NCBI GenBank assembly: GCA_020698575.1
Contig: CM036242.1
Span: 21,958,624 to 22,022,623, forward strand
From: Bostrychus sinensis
Lineage: Eukaryota; Chordata; Actinopteri; Gobiiformes; Eleotridae
Length of the DNA: 64,000 bases
Reading direction: 5' to 3'
Shown: positions 12,086 to 24,100 of the stretch, in pieces
Layout: every line of letters begins with the position of its first letter
How positions within the stretch are numbered: the stretch's first letter is position 1
Position numbers and translations under genes: made by a program
The notes under the pieces: generated by a model
Seen by the model: the letters and a program-made list of their open reading frames with translations, nothing else
Told to the model about the DNA's origin: nothing
The model's database searches: none

Positions 12086-13785
12086 TGCCTGGATGAGTGA
12101 GAGTCTTCACAGACATGAAGCCTTTTATGTTCAACAACAGAACAAAGCATTACATTGAATTACGTTAATACAGTTTACATACACAAGGTGCATCTTTGTA
12201 CTGGCAGCCAGATACCAAAAAAGTAAATATCATAAAATCAACCTAAAGTAAACTCAATAATAATATATATATATATATTTATTTATTGTCATCATTTCTA
12301 TATACAATTTATGTTTGTGGTAAGCTCAGTACCATACATCTTGCCTGGGATAAATAAAGAAGCAGAATAAGCTCATAAAATAATAATTTATTCTGTTGCT
12401 GCCATATCTTCTGCATCTAATGCATAGTTTCCTTTGTGGCAAAACTTAATGACCAATTCACTTCAAGGTCCTAAATTTTACTTGTAAATTTAATACCCAC
12501 AGCCTGATAAGGCCTTAGTATCTTGAGTGCTGCACATCTAACAGAAACCACAGTCATAGATTTAATGTTCTACAGAATACAATTGTATTTAATTGCTGAG
12601 TACAGGTCCAGGCTTCATTACCTTTGGTCAGACTCCTTCACATCTCACAATACCTCTACATGTGAAATAAGGCACTGAAAGTTAACCAAACACTGCAAAA
12701 CACACGTCTAAAGTGATGTAGTGTAATACATTTGTCATAGGTCAAAAGTGAGCATGCAATGTATGTAATAAGTACTGCAAAAGTAACTTGAACCACAGCT
12801 CATTTCACTCACATTTTCCTTATTCACTTTTTCTGCTACTCAAAACTACTCCATCTCAAAAAGGCACAAAATGAGTTAGTGAAGCAACAGAACATATTTA
12901 CTTCATTTAGTCATGAAAATATATATTGCCTGTTCAAAAATGCTCACCACCATAACGCTAACCTATATCTTCGAAATGTAATTATTTGTCAATAAAGCTG
13001 GTCCTGATCCCATAAATTATTAGTGTGTAACTTATTAGGCATATAGGATAAGCAGTGTAGTTCCTTACACTTTGTGAAGAATAACGTTCATAGTGTTATT
13101 TTCAACTACAATTAATTATCAACAAATGCAACTGACCTTTAACTATAATAAGCAAAAATAATTCAAAAGCTTATCTTGAAGCTTTTCCAGCACAAACCAA
13201 CAACCTAGAGCAAGATGGAGCTGCAAAATAATTCAATGTTTAAATGTGTCTGCAGATCACATCATTTAATTCAAGTAGCTGCCCGGCACAACAAACTACA
13301 CTTATCTATGGCTCAACATGAAAAAAACAGCACCAACATAACCTTGACAAACCTGCGCATCTTCTCTCCTTAAAGCTTAGACTCAACATCTGCTATCAGG
13401 CCAACATCGCCACAGATCCACTGAGACACCAAAAGTAAACACCATAAGACAACTCAAACGGGGGGAGACTCCAGTTGCACCAGGATGTTGAACAAGTTAG
13501 ATAAAGCTAAAAGGTCTGGAAAAAACAAACATGCATTCCAGCAGTGAATAGTTTTTGGAGTATGGAAGTAAAGACTTCTTCATATCAGTGTAGTGTGATA
13601 TAAATACTTAAGTTACTTCAATTTAAAATGAGACAACGAGGTGTAACAGGCTTGAAAAACAAGTCTGTGAGTTACATTCCAAACTCAAGCTAAAACGACA
13701 AATCAGTGTCAGACAGACTGAATTAAAAGCAGATTATGTGTATAATGTTAGTGTTGTTTTCACTGTGCTCCTTCAGCTGAGGTGG
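12086..13785. other. AT-rich stretch, probably kctd3 3' UTR plus spacer
   Basis: No coding exon is seen. A TA-rich run lies near 12263-12290. On the minus strand an AATAAA (forward TTTATT at 12387-12392) could end a ~1.4 kb kctd3 3' UTR, and an ATTAAA near 13265 is an alternative. I cannot decide the true end. Confidence 0.45.
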
Positions 13786-16700
13786 TCACAGACTGCTGTC
13801 CTGATTGGATGGCTCAGGTGCCAGTTTTCTGTGTCGTGGTGAGGTGGATGAAGTGAGTTTTGTTGGTGAAGGGGAAGCCGTAGCCGAGGAGTCGCTGCTT
13901 CCTGCGTCTGGTCCTGATGGGACAGCGGACAGCTGAGGAACTGGAGGCACTTTCTTTCTCCCAAGAAATCCTCCGTCGAGGACTCCCCTCTTCTTTGTAC
14001 TGCCCTCTGCCTTTGTCACGTCACCCCCAGATCCTGCTCCCTCCTCCTCTGTCAGCTGAGGTTGGACCTTACGACGGACATGTCCTCCGACAACTGGGCT
14101 GTCCGGGGGCTGTCGTGGAGATTCCTGACCGCTGGCCCCGGCACTTTTGTTGGAACCTACAATGGAGGCTCGACAAGCCCATATATCCACATGAGAGGAC
14201 CTCCTTTCACTGTCCTCAGGCCCAAAGTCAGAGACAGAGCGTCGTCCATCCGAGGGACACGACTGAGCTGCACTGTCTAAGGCGCCCCGACTTAGACTGA
14301 AGTCCTGGAATTCTCTGTTGAGATATAAAGTGGTATTTAGATGGACTGTTTTATTTTATTGTTATAATTAATATTTTTTGTATCTATCTAAATAGCTGCA
14401 TGTTCAATATTTTAAGAACAAGTGTGTCTTACAAAATACCAGAGTTTTATTTATTTATTTTAGTTTCTATCTGTATTGCCACAAGTATTTCTGTTCAAGT
14501 TTTGCTTACTTATACAAAGTTAAATAGTGTTGACTTTACCGGTAGCTGTTAAATGACTCCGTTCGTCTTGCTCGGGCCAACAGTGGGCTTTCTCTGTAAG
14601 GTCTCACAGCTCCATAAGTGGCCTGATTTTCAGGAATAGGCTCTTGAGCTTGTAACTGAAGACTGAGACAGAATAGAAAACTAAGATAAAAGTACATGTG
14701 TGCACAGCAAACTGGCTTGTTGCAAGATTTGTGAGGTTACAAACTCAAAAATCCAAAATGAAATATCATCCCGATGGGCTCTGTGGATGTATACAAACAC
14801 ATTCTTCATTTTGTTTGGGTAATTGTGGCAGTACAGTGACACATGTTTTTGTTTGCTGACCGCAACGAGCACTTGTTAACAATATGGCGAAACCAAAAAA
14901 ACTTAACATATGCTGCTTTACATTTACAAAAACAACAAAAATCCTTCAACAATATTTTTATTATATTGTTTAGAATCATAGCGTTTGTAGTTTAGCTATG
15001 TCATATGAGTCACTGCAATGAGAAAAACAAATCACAGTAAACAGTCATTAGTTTTATCTAATCACCTCCAGATATTCAACTGGAAGTTCCCTTTACAAAC
15101 ATTTTCAATGGGAGGCTTTCCAGATTGATATAACATGTTAGCCCTGTGCTAGCATTATATTAATCTGTCTTCTGCCAAGTTAAAATGTGTGTGTAAATGT
15201 ATAAATAATATATAATTATTTCAAGAAACTGAGAAGTGAATAATGATGTTTTAGGTGTGGATTCACCTAGAGCAGGACTCTCGCAGTCGTGTGTGGTGCA
15301 GCAGAGAGGAGGCAGGACTAATGTTTGGTGTGGCACAACGAGAAGTGCTCAGGTCGCACTGGTCCAGCAGCTGAAGCAGCTCCTCTTCTGTGGGTCCACC
15401 TACATCTGTACAACAAAAAGAGTAGATTCAAAAAGTCAGTCACATGCTGGTGTCCCATTTTTCTGCATGGGTAAACATTACAACATAACACATCTCACCG
15501 TCTTTCTTCTTCTCTTCTCCTTTGTTAGCTGTGTCCATTGCAGTGGTCAAGTCCCACATCTGAATGCTGCCGTTTCCATGTCCAGTAAACAGATAGCGGC
15601 GAGGTCGTGACCCCATCCGACTGGAGCCCTCACACTCTCGTACCATAAAACAGGTGATGGTTGTACCATCCACTGATTGAATTTCACAGATCCTAAAAAC
15701 ATATAAACCCCTTTATAACCTGCAGTATTTAAAGTAAAGGAGGCAAAAGTGTGAACAAAAAAGTCAACCTTTTTCCGGTAGACGAAAGCCTTACAAAGAG
15801 TTTGTTGGTAATGGGGATAACCTTCTGAATGAAAACTTGTTGATCATCTCTCTCTCCAAATGGACCTTGGAGCATAAACCACATCAGTCATAGTTGAACC
15901 TCAATTTTGTATTAGATATAGCAAGATATTTAACCAGACAAGACTAGTCTTCAGGTAATTTTGTCATTTCCTCTAGTCTTTTACCAATATCATTCCCAGA
16001 GCAGTAGCTGCCATGGCTCTCTGTCTCCTCCAGAGACAGTATTTTAAACGAGGCCAAAGGAGTGGAGCCCGGCTGGGTTGATATCATGCCTCTGAAGCGG
16101 GTCACTGTCCACGTCCGAACATGGTTGTTATCTGCACACACTATTTCAAATATAAGTATAATTAGATATAATGTAATATATGATCAGCAGCATAAACATG
16201 TCGTCAAAAACACATATGTGCATTTAATAGCAGATTTGAAAAACCTCCCTTACCTGACACCAGATGTTTCTCCGACAGCATAATCTTTGTCACTGGGCTC
16301 CTGTGCACAGTAAACGTCTGGAAGAGCTGAGGTCCAGATCCAACTGTCTCTGGGTGCTGCACAATTACTCGTACTGCACCACTGCTGGTTCCATAGGCTA
16401 TCTCTATCCAGTTCCCACTTACACCTTCAAAAAAGCAAAGTTTATAGACATGAACATACACACTGCTGTTGTTACACTGCTATACATTTAAAACAGAGCT
16501 GCACACTCTTTCCATCGACTGACAGTCAGCATCAGTCCAAAGCTATACAGAGATGTAGGTGCAAGTACGTACTTGTTTTTGGAGTTAGGTAGACCGACAG
16601 TGCAGTGATGGCGTCATTTGAAGCGTCATGATAAAGCTCTGTTACAAGCAGATCATTGTCCTTCATCCTCAGAGGAAACTTCTGCATGTCTACAAAAACA

Positions 16701-19700
16701 CAAAATATAATGTGTTTTAAACCAAGCCAATATGTAACTAGTGGCTCAATGTGTAATTTTAAATACATACCTATGTAGTAAATAGAGCCATTATTGCAGC
16801 CCAGCAGCAGGAAAGAGCCTGCGGTGTCACAGCTAGTGATCGGAACAACATCTTGAACCTAAAAATAAAAGAACAAAAAACAATCAAGCCACAAAAAAAC
16901 ATGTTGTACATGGAGCACATGCACATAGCACGTGGAACAATACCGCCTCAAATAATAACAACTACTCATTTAGTCCTGCACGCAAATTTCTGTTTCGCAC
17001 CTGCCAGTGCTGTGTGACTGCATTCCACACCCCAACCTTCCCCGTGTGGCTCGTCGCTACCAGCTGATTTCCAATGAAGAACAGATCGTCTACAGGTACA
17101 CCCAGACTAAACACACCTGTGATGGAAAAATATTATAACATAATATTAGTAGAATATTTGTTTAGTAAACATTTGTAAAGTATTATTTCAAATTATTTTA
17201 GAACCAGGGCATTTTATTACCAATCTCACTACCACTCCCACCATCTTGAATGCTCCAGAGGATGATGCTACTTCCTGAGGCAGCTGCCACCATCTTGTCC
17301 TTGTCTCCATGAGGACCACCCACCACTTTGGCATTAAGCGCTATACGTTCAATAGTCCACTCGAGGTAAGGAGATGAAAACACCTGCTGCCATCCTGAAG
17401 ATTCCTTGATTCTGTTGTTAGTATGACAGACATTTGTAATTGATTTCAAACTTTCATCTTTGAATTTGAAATTTTCTGTTGCTGTGTTTTGGGGGGCATA
17501 TTTCCAACAAAAAAAAAGTCACTTCAACAGCACTTCACCATTACAAATATTGTGTGTATAACTGCCATATATTTCTGAAAATAATTTACTGAATTAAACA
17601 AGTTCTAAGTAAATTTGTTCACTGACACAAATACAGTACCATGAGTTACACGCATAGAAACATGAGACAAAGTAGATAGCAACATAATATATAACACAGA
17701 TATTATGTACAGTAATTATTTATTGGCTTTATTTATGAAAAATACAGGCCCAAACTGTGTTTCAGTGTTACCTGTAGCAGATGACAAAGTGTGCATAAGC
17801 AGCTACAATCCAGTTGTGGTGTCCTGCCACAATCAAAACTTTTCGCGGATCAACAACAGGACCTACAAAATAAATAATTACAATTATTATCATTTTAATC
17901 AATGCATAATGCAGATTTGTGGTATTAATTCATCATTAATCTAGAAAAGACATTTTAGTGTCCTATGGTGTAGTCAGAAAAACAACATCTAACAGGGCTA
18001 CTTAAATAATGAAGACCCAAAAGTATTCATCCATATTCATTTAAAAAGTCACTGTCAAAACAACCATTAAAATAATGAAAATTACTCAGTCTGCTGTTGG
18101 TTCATTTTGTTTCTGCCCACCTAGTGTGAGGCTGTCATCTGTTCCAGCTGACTCAGTCAGAGAGGGATGAGGAAGAGGACCAATGCGACTAAAACCTTCT
18201 GCTCCACTTGGACCAGGACGTTCATCAGAGACGGCTGGTGCAGCACTACACTTGCGGGCTGGAATGGCTGTTAGATGCTAAATTACATCACATATTACAC
18301 AAATCAAAGGAAATTGTGTTTTCTCTCATGATTTTACCTGGAGGTGGCAGGTAGCCATGAAAAAGAACACTTCCACAAGACGAGCGGTCCAGTTCCTCAC
18401 ACAGCTGAAGACGCCGAACTTCAAATAAATACAAATACATCTGTATTAAACCAATGTGTATTTATCATGAAAAACAATGCAAAGTTTTTATTTACTTCGT
18501 ATTTGTATTTTATAGTGTAATTGTTCACAATTGTAACTCTCACAGTCAAGTGCAAACACAATGTGGGGAACTTTCAAACAGGAAGTACAACATTACATTA
18601 CATGGAAGTAACAGTAAGGTTATAGCACAAGCCAACATATTCATATAATTTGCCAGTAGTTAACTTAACTGGTAATTATCAATTAACAACATGACATATG
18701 CACAACCATCCTGCAATGTGCAAAAAAGTCCCTTGTCTTTTTTTTTGCTGATACTGAACATACCCAATGGTGTTATGCCATAAAATTCAGCTTCATGTCT
18801 CAAAATGCTGATGTTAACACCCCTGCAGAAAATAACATAATATTTTTATTAGGTTGTGATTACAAGTAAACATTATTTCCACTAAAGCAATTGAGAGTAT
18901 ATATTTTTTCAAACTTCTTACCGCAAATCCAGTTCTTTGGTTCTAAGAAAATTTAGAATTGGGGCAAAAGCTGTAGGGTCCCTGTCAATAAAGATCTAAA
19001 AAAATAGAAAAAAAAAATCTGAAAAATAACTCTGGCAATATATTTTGTATTTTTTAATTATACTGTATATATCAACACATTATCAACATAGAATAATGTT
19101 GTACTTTACATTGTTAACAGAATATATATTTTTGTAGCAAAGAACAATTAAAACAGTACTTACTGCTCCAGTTTCATCCCGGAGAGTAGATATCCGTCCA
19201 CTTAGTAAACTAGTAAATACCAGCATACAATCAACAAGCTAAATACCAGTTAAATACCAGTGTGTTGAATGTGTTTGTGACACCACTAATTTGTTATTGA
19301 ACTGTTTGCACTAAATGCCTTTTAATATTACACGGATCCCTGCTTTTCTCTAGGTGTGAGATACTTTTGATCAGACCAGAGCTAGATAAAACATTTACTG
19401 AGCACTTCATTAATATGACCCCAGGTATCTTCTCTGTGGTGACACAGTAACGTTATGTCAACTGTATAGGAAAATAAATAAATGTCCATTTAGATGACCG
19501 GGATTTGACTACAAGGGTTACCTTGAAAAGAAAGAGTCCGGTATCCACATCAGAGTTTGTCTGGAAGTGCAAAACCTTTAAAAACAAAATAAGATTAGAT
19601 TATAGCAGTGCCACAATGAGTAAAAATGATGAGTCACAGTTCTTCTGACCAGTGTATCAGCTGCATGTGTAAATCCTAAGTGTGTTACATAACATATTTA

Positions 19701-19864
19701 ATGCCATGCATCGCACAACACATTTACACTTTTGATGGATGTAAATTTAAAAATTGGCCCATTATCTGTCAAGCTGTAGCTTTTTGCGCTGACCTGGTCC
19801 CGCCGACGTTTAACTGTATGATCTCTCCCATCGCTGTCGATAAACTGTCTCCATTCGTGGCCAT
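13786..19864 (-). CDS. kctd3: BTB/POZ and WD-repeat protein KCTD3
   Basis: Complete gene. Exons in coding order: 19794-19864, 19522-19575, 19164-19209, 18922-18995, 18764-18822, 18338-18418, 18121-18267, 17772-17862, 17221-17411, 17001-17116, 16771-16858, 16573-16689, 16254-16424, 15985-16140, 15769-15865, 15499-15692, 15267-15405, 14540-14662, 13786-14314. Phases agree; 2544 nt, 847 aa (human about 815). The N-terminal T1/BTB fold has [20 protein letters not shown] and [20 protein letters not shown]. The middle is a WD-like propeller ([63 protein letters not shown]). The tail is Ser/Pro/Arg-rich ([25 protein letters not shown]). In mammals KCTD3 is an accessory subunit of the HCN3 channel. 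The start gives a short N-terminus before the BTB, as in the family; it faces nrbp1 head-to-head and ush2a tail-to-tail. Confidence 0.97.
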
Positions 19865-20700
19865 GATGACATTCACAGAGATGTTGTTTTGAAATGCTAG
19901 CTTGCTAGGTTTTCCTCGTCTCCGGAGCTTAGCTGATGCCCAGTCCGTGCAGCCTCACGACTCTCCTCTGGGATACCCGCTATTCACTGTTTACGCACAG
20001 GCCTCGGCGCCGTTTAACCTCCCCATCGTGGGACACATGGTGCTTTTTATCCATAACGCAACACCACAGCAAACCATTTGTTTGCTAACGGGTTAGTCCG
20101 TTTGCATCATTGCCATTCGGGGAAAATTGTGGACAACGTCTGCTCCCAGTTTTAGTAAAAGTGAGCCAGCTGTGCGAGAAACGAGAGAGTTACTGATGTA
20201 CACTTCCGGTGTCGCGCTCGGATAGAAGACAACCTTTTACTGTGAAAAGAGCAGTCTCTTAATTATGAATTGACTTAACACACACCTTTTAATTCATTTA
20301 CAAGTTAAAATAATATAAAATGTATAGTCAATATATTTATTTACTTTTAGACTTGACAGCACACTATACTAAATACGAACAAACAATGATTCTCACTTTA
20401 TTAATATCTGCATAAGGCACAGATTTTATTTAATAAATGGTTTGTGTATAATTACAGTTTCGAGTTTCTTTTAGCTTTATCTGATACTGCGCTTTTCTGG
20501 CGCAAACCAGCGCTACCCAAGCGCCTCTGGCCCCTCCCACTCCCGACCCAGAGAAAGAGACTGGAAACCCAACATTTTAATGATCACAATTATTTCTCCT
20601 ATAACGTCTTCTAGATCTGTTACCAAACATGTAAAAGCCAAGCAAAGAGTGGTGCAATGCTCCTGTGTAAACGGTAACATTTTATTTTATTTTTCCTCTA
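19865..20700. promoter_or_regulatory. Divergent promoter region of kctd3 and nrbp1
   Basis: The kctd3 start codon (minus) and the nrbp1 5' UTR (plus) lie back to back. The interval is richer in G+C and CpG than its flanks, near 19910-20030, 20160-20225 and 20485-20560. ACCGGAAGTG (minus; forward 20201-20210) fits an ETS/GABPA site, common in housekeeping divergent promoters. The nrbp1 coding exon has an acceptor at 21132-21133, so an untranslated first exon must lie upstream, probably near 20500-20670; its ends were not fixed. Promoter sharing is an inference. Confidence 0.55.
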
Positions 20701-21177
20701 AACTTTACACTAAACGGCTACTTTCCAGTAGCTCGTTAGCCCGTAAAGTTAGCAAAAGAGTAACGTTACAAGACTGAACATGCTCTACAGCTCTGGCTCA
20801 ATTTGAGTAATTTAAAGCGCTTAACAGCTAGTTGTCTTAAAGTTATTACAAGGCACCAGTGCTAATTTGTCTATGGATTCTTATCAACTTATCGTAGAAG
20901 AAAACACGTAATCTACGGTCTGTATTTTATAGTTGTACCTTGGTGTATTTGGGTTTGCATCCCACATCTAGACATAAAACTAACTAAACAGAGGCAAGGC
21001 TAACACACTTTTCCTTCTTAATCAAATGTTTAGTTTAGCGTTCTTCTCTCCTGGAAGATAAAGTGAAAGTCTAAACAACCCAGACAGGTGAAGAGAGGGA
21101 AGAGGCATTAACACCACTTGTTGCCATTTGCAGCTCTCTAAAACCGAGAGGAACACAGGCCTTCAAGTGCTGTCATC

Positions 21178-24100
21178 ATGTCAGAAACAGAGGAAAAAGG
21201 AGGGCCACCTGCTGAAGTAAACACAGGGGAGTCTACAGCAGGACACGTGTCCAGTGCCTCCCAGCAAGGTGGGATGTCTGTGACTTCTCCTTTGGCCACT
21301 GTCCATCCTGCCACCACAGTCACCGAGGATGAGGATGAGAGTGAAGACGAGTCATATATTCTGGAAGAGAGCCCCTGTGGCCGCTGGCAGAAACGCAAAG
21401 AGGAGGTAAGGCAATGCATTCAGAATAATTCACAAGATGTTAGTAGTTGATCAAAAGCACATTTCTGTCAAATATAATTGCAACACAATTTAACAATTTA
21501 ATTATAATTTTTAGTCCATTAGAAAAAGTACTTAGTGTGTCTGTTGTCATGCTGTGTTGCAGGTGAATCAGCGTAATGTTCCCGGGATAGATGCTGCTTA
21601 CTTGGCCATGGACACAGAGGAGGGGGTAGAAGTGGTCTGGAATGAGGTCATGTTTTCTGAAAGGAAGAACTTCAAAATTCTGGAGGTGAGCCTACTGAGA
21701 GATGAAGATATTAGATTAGATTATTAACAGGGTTTCACTTATTGTAAAGCTATGGCAAAGTGACACAGAAAAGGCAACATGGTACATAAAATTTCGCAAG
21801 GTTATTTTCATTTGAACGTTGTGATATACCGATACAGCTTCTTACCCCCCAAAAAACGTAACCTGTTTTGTCATATCAAATTTCAGGAAAAGGTGAAAGC
21901 GGTGTTTGATAACCTGATCCACCTGGAGCATGCAAACATTGTCAAGTTTCACAAGTACTGGGCTGACACAAAGGAGAACAGGGCTAGGGTGAGTCTCAGA
22001 GCTCAAGCTCGAGTTATTCATGTGTAGGTGCCTTTTATTTTGGAACCATATTTCTGAATTCACATAAAACATGCACATAACAGGTATTTTGCTTCTGAAA
22101 TATGTGATAATTGGGCTGCCAATTAATGTTGTCAGGTAATTTTCATCACCGAATACATGTCATCTGGAAGTCTGAAGCAGTTTTTAAAGAAGACAAAAAA
22201 GAATCATAAGACCATGAATGAAAAGGTGCAGCATCCATATTACAGTTTTCTTCAGGTGCTTTATGCATAAATGTATTGAAGCATATGCTGTATGTACTCT
22301 CACTGTATACAGGCCTGGAAAAGATGGTGCACTCAGATCCTGTCAGCTCTTTGGTTAGTTTGAACAGCATTAACTGAAATGAAGCCTTCATCTTTCATGG
22401 GGAAATTAACTTATTCTTTGTGTTGTTTCCTAAAGTTATCTCCATTCCTGTGACCCTCCCATCATCCATGGCAACCTCACATGTGATACTATATTTATCC
22501 AGCACAATGGTCTCATTAAGATTGGATCAGGTATATAAACACTAAGTATTAACACTCACGTAAGTAAGGACATATGAAATATTTCCACAACTGTGTCCTT
22601 ATAGTTGCCCCAGATACTATTAACAACAATGTGAAGACATGTTATGAGGAAAAGAAGAACCTGCACTTCTGTGCACCAGAATATGGAGGTAATGCCCTCT
22701 TCCACTTTGACTGTTCAATATTTATTACTGTTTTTAATTTTTGAATATTAGGAAAGGAACTGTTTCTTTTTATATTTTATAATAATGTACATCAATAGCA
22801 AGTTCAAGATGCACAGTTATATTGTGTCTACATCTCCAACGGTTAATGATAATTATCAAGACATTACTATTTCTTGTACAACCACACATTTACACTTTTT
22901 TAATTTTAGCTGTCGATGATGTCACCACAGCGGTGGACATCTATTCATTTGGCATGTGTGCCTTAGAGGTGAAGCTTAATCAACTTGTTATTTCACTCTT
23001 ATATTTTTATATAGTACAGCTAATTGTGATGTTTTGCAGATGGCCCTATTGGAAATTCAGGGAAATGGAGAGTCCTCTTATGTTTCTCAGGAGGCTATTA
23101 ATAATGCCATACAGTCACTAGAGGACCCTTTACAGAGAGTAAGACAAAAATTGTGCAGTTTGTATACACAATTACCTTGAAAGGTAGCAGCAGGATTTCT
23201 GTTATGTATTGTTTTATAGGATCTAATTCAAAAGTGCCTTGAGTGTGATCCCACCACACGACCTACAGCCAAAGAACTGCTTTTTAATCAGGCTCTGTTT
23301 GAAGTGCCTTTGCTGAAACTTCTGGCTGCACATTGTATTGTCAGTCACCAGCGTAAGTTTTTATGGAAGACCGTGAGCACCATGCGCAAAGGAATAAAGC
23401 TTTTAATTAACATGTTTTTAAAAGAGCATTTAATAAACGGCTTACTAAATGCTATTATTAAAAGAGTTTTTAAAAGAGCATTTAATAAATGGATTACTAA
23501 ATGCTTTTATTAAAATAGTTTTTTAAAGTACATTTATTAAATGTATTACTAAATGCTTTTATTATTAGAAGAATTAATAGCATTATTCTTTAATCCGTTT
23601 AGGAAAACATTTTCTAAATGTATTTACAAACCCTTTTCAAAAAAGCATTTCCAAAACGTATTAGCCTCTCCTTTCAGCTTTTCCATAGCATTGCTGGTCC
23701 TCCTGGCTAAAGTAAAGTTAAATAAAAAGCAGAGTGATGTAACGAGCTCTGTGATTGGTCAGAGCCAGCTGACAGCTTGGTGACTTACAGAAGGTGAAAG
23801 AGGGACAAGGGCTTCCCAGCGCTGTCTGCTGCTGCTCTGTCTTACCATGGGACAGAATGAAATAGAGCAAATGTGTGCGTAGAAAGAGGGGAAAAGGCAC
23901 CACATGCTCTCCCAAAATGCTTCTGGCAACTTTTTAAAGTAGTTAAGGTTCGCCCAAACTGTCATTGATTTGTCGATAGTCATTTTTTTCAGAAAATAAT
24001 CGCTAAGGGGGTGTAGCATCAGGCAGTGCAGCCAGTGCAACTGTCCCAGGGCCCAGGAGGTTTAGGAGCCCATAAGAACTCATCTTTATCTGGTCACGTC

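Noticed and set aside
13917..14300. 127-aa plus-strand ORF opposite the last kctd3 exon
   Set aside because: It is the antisense shadow of the real kctd3 C-terminal exon, which continues the KCTD3 family sequence in phase.
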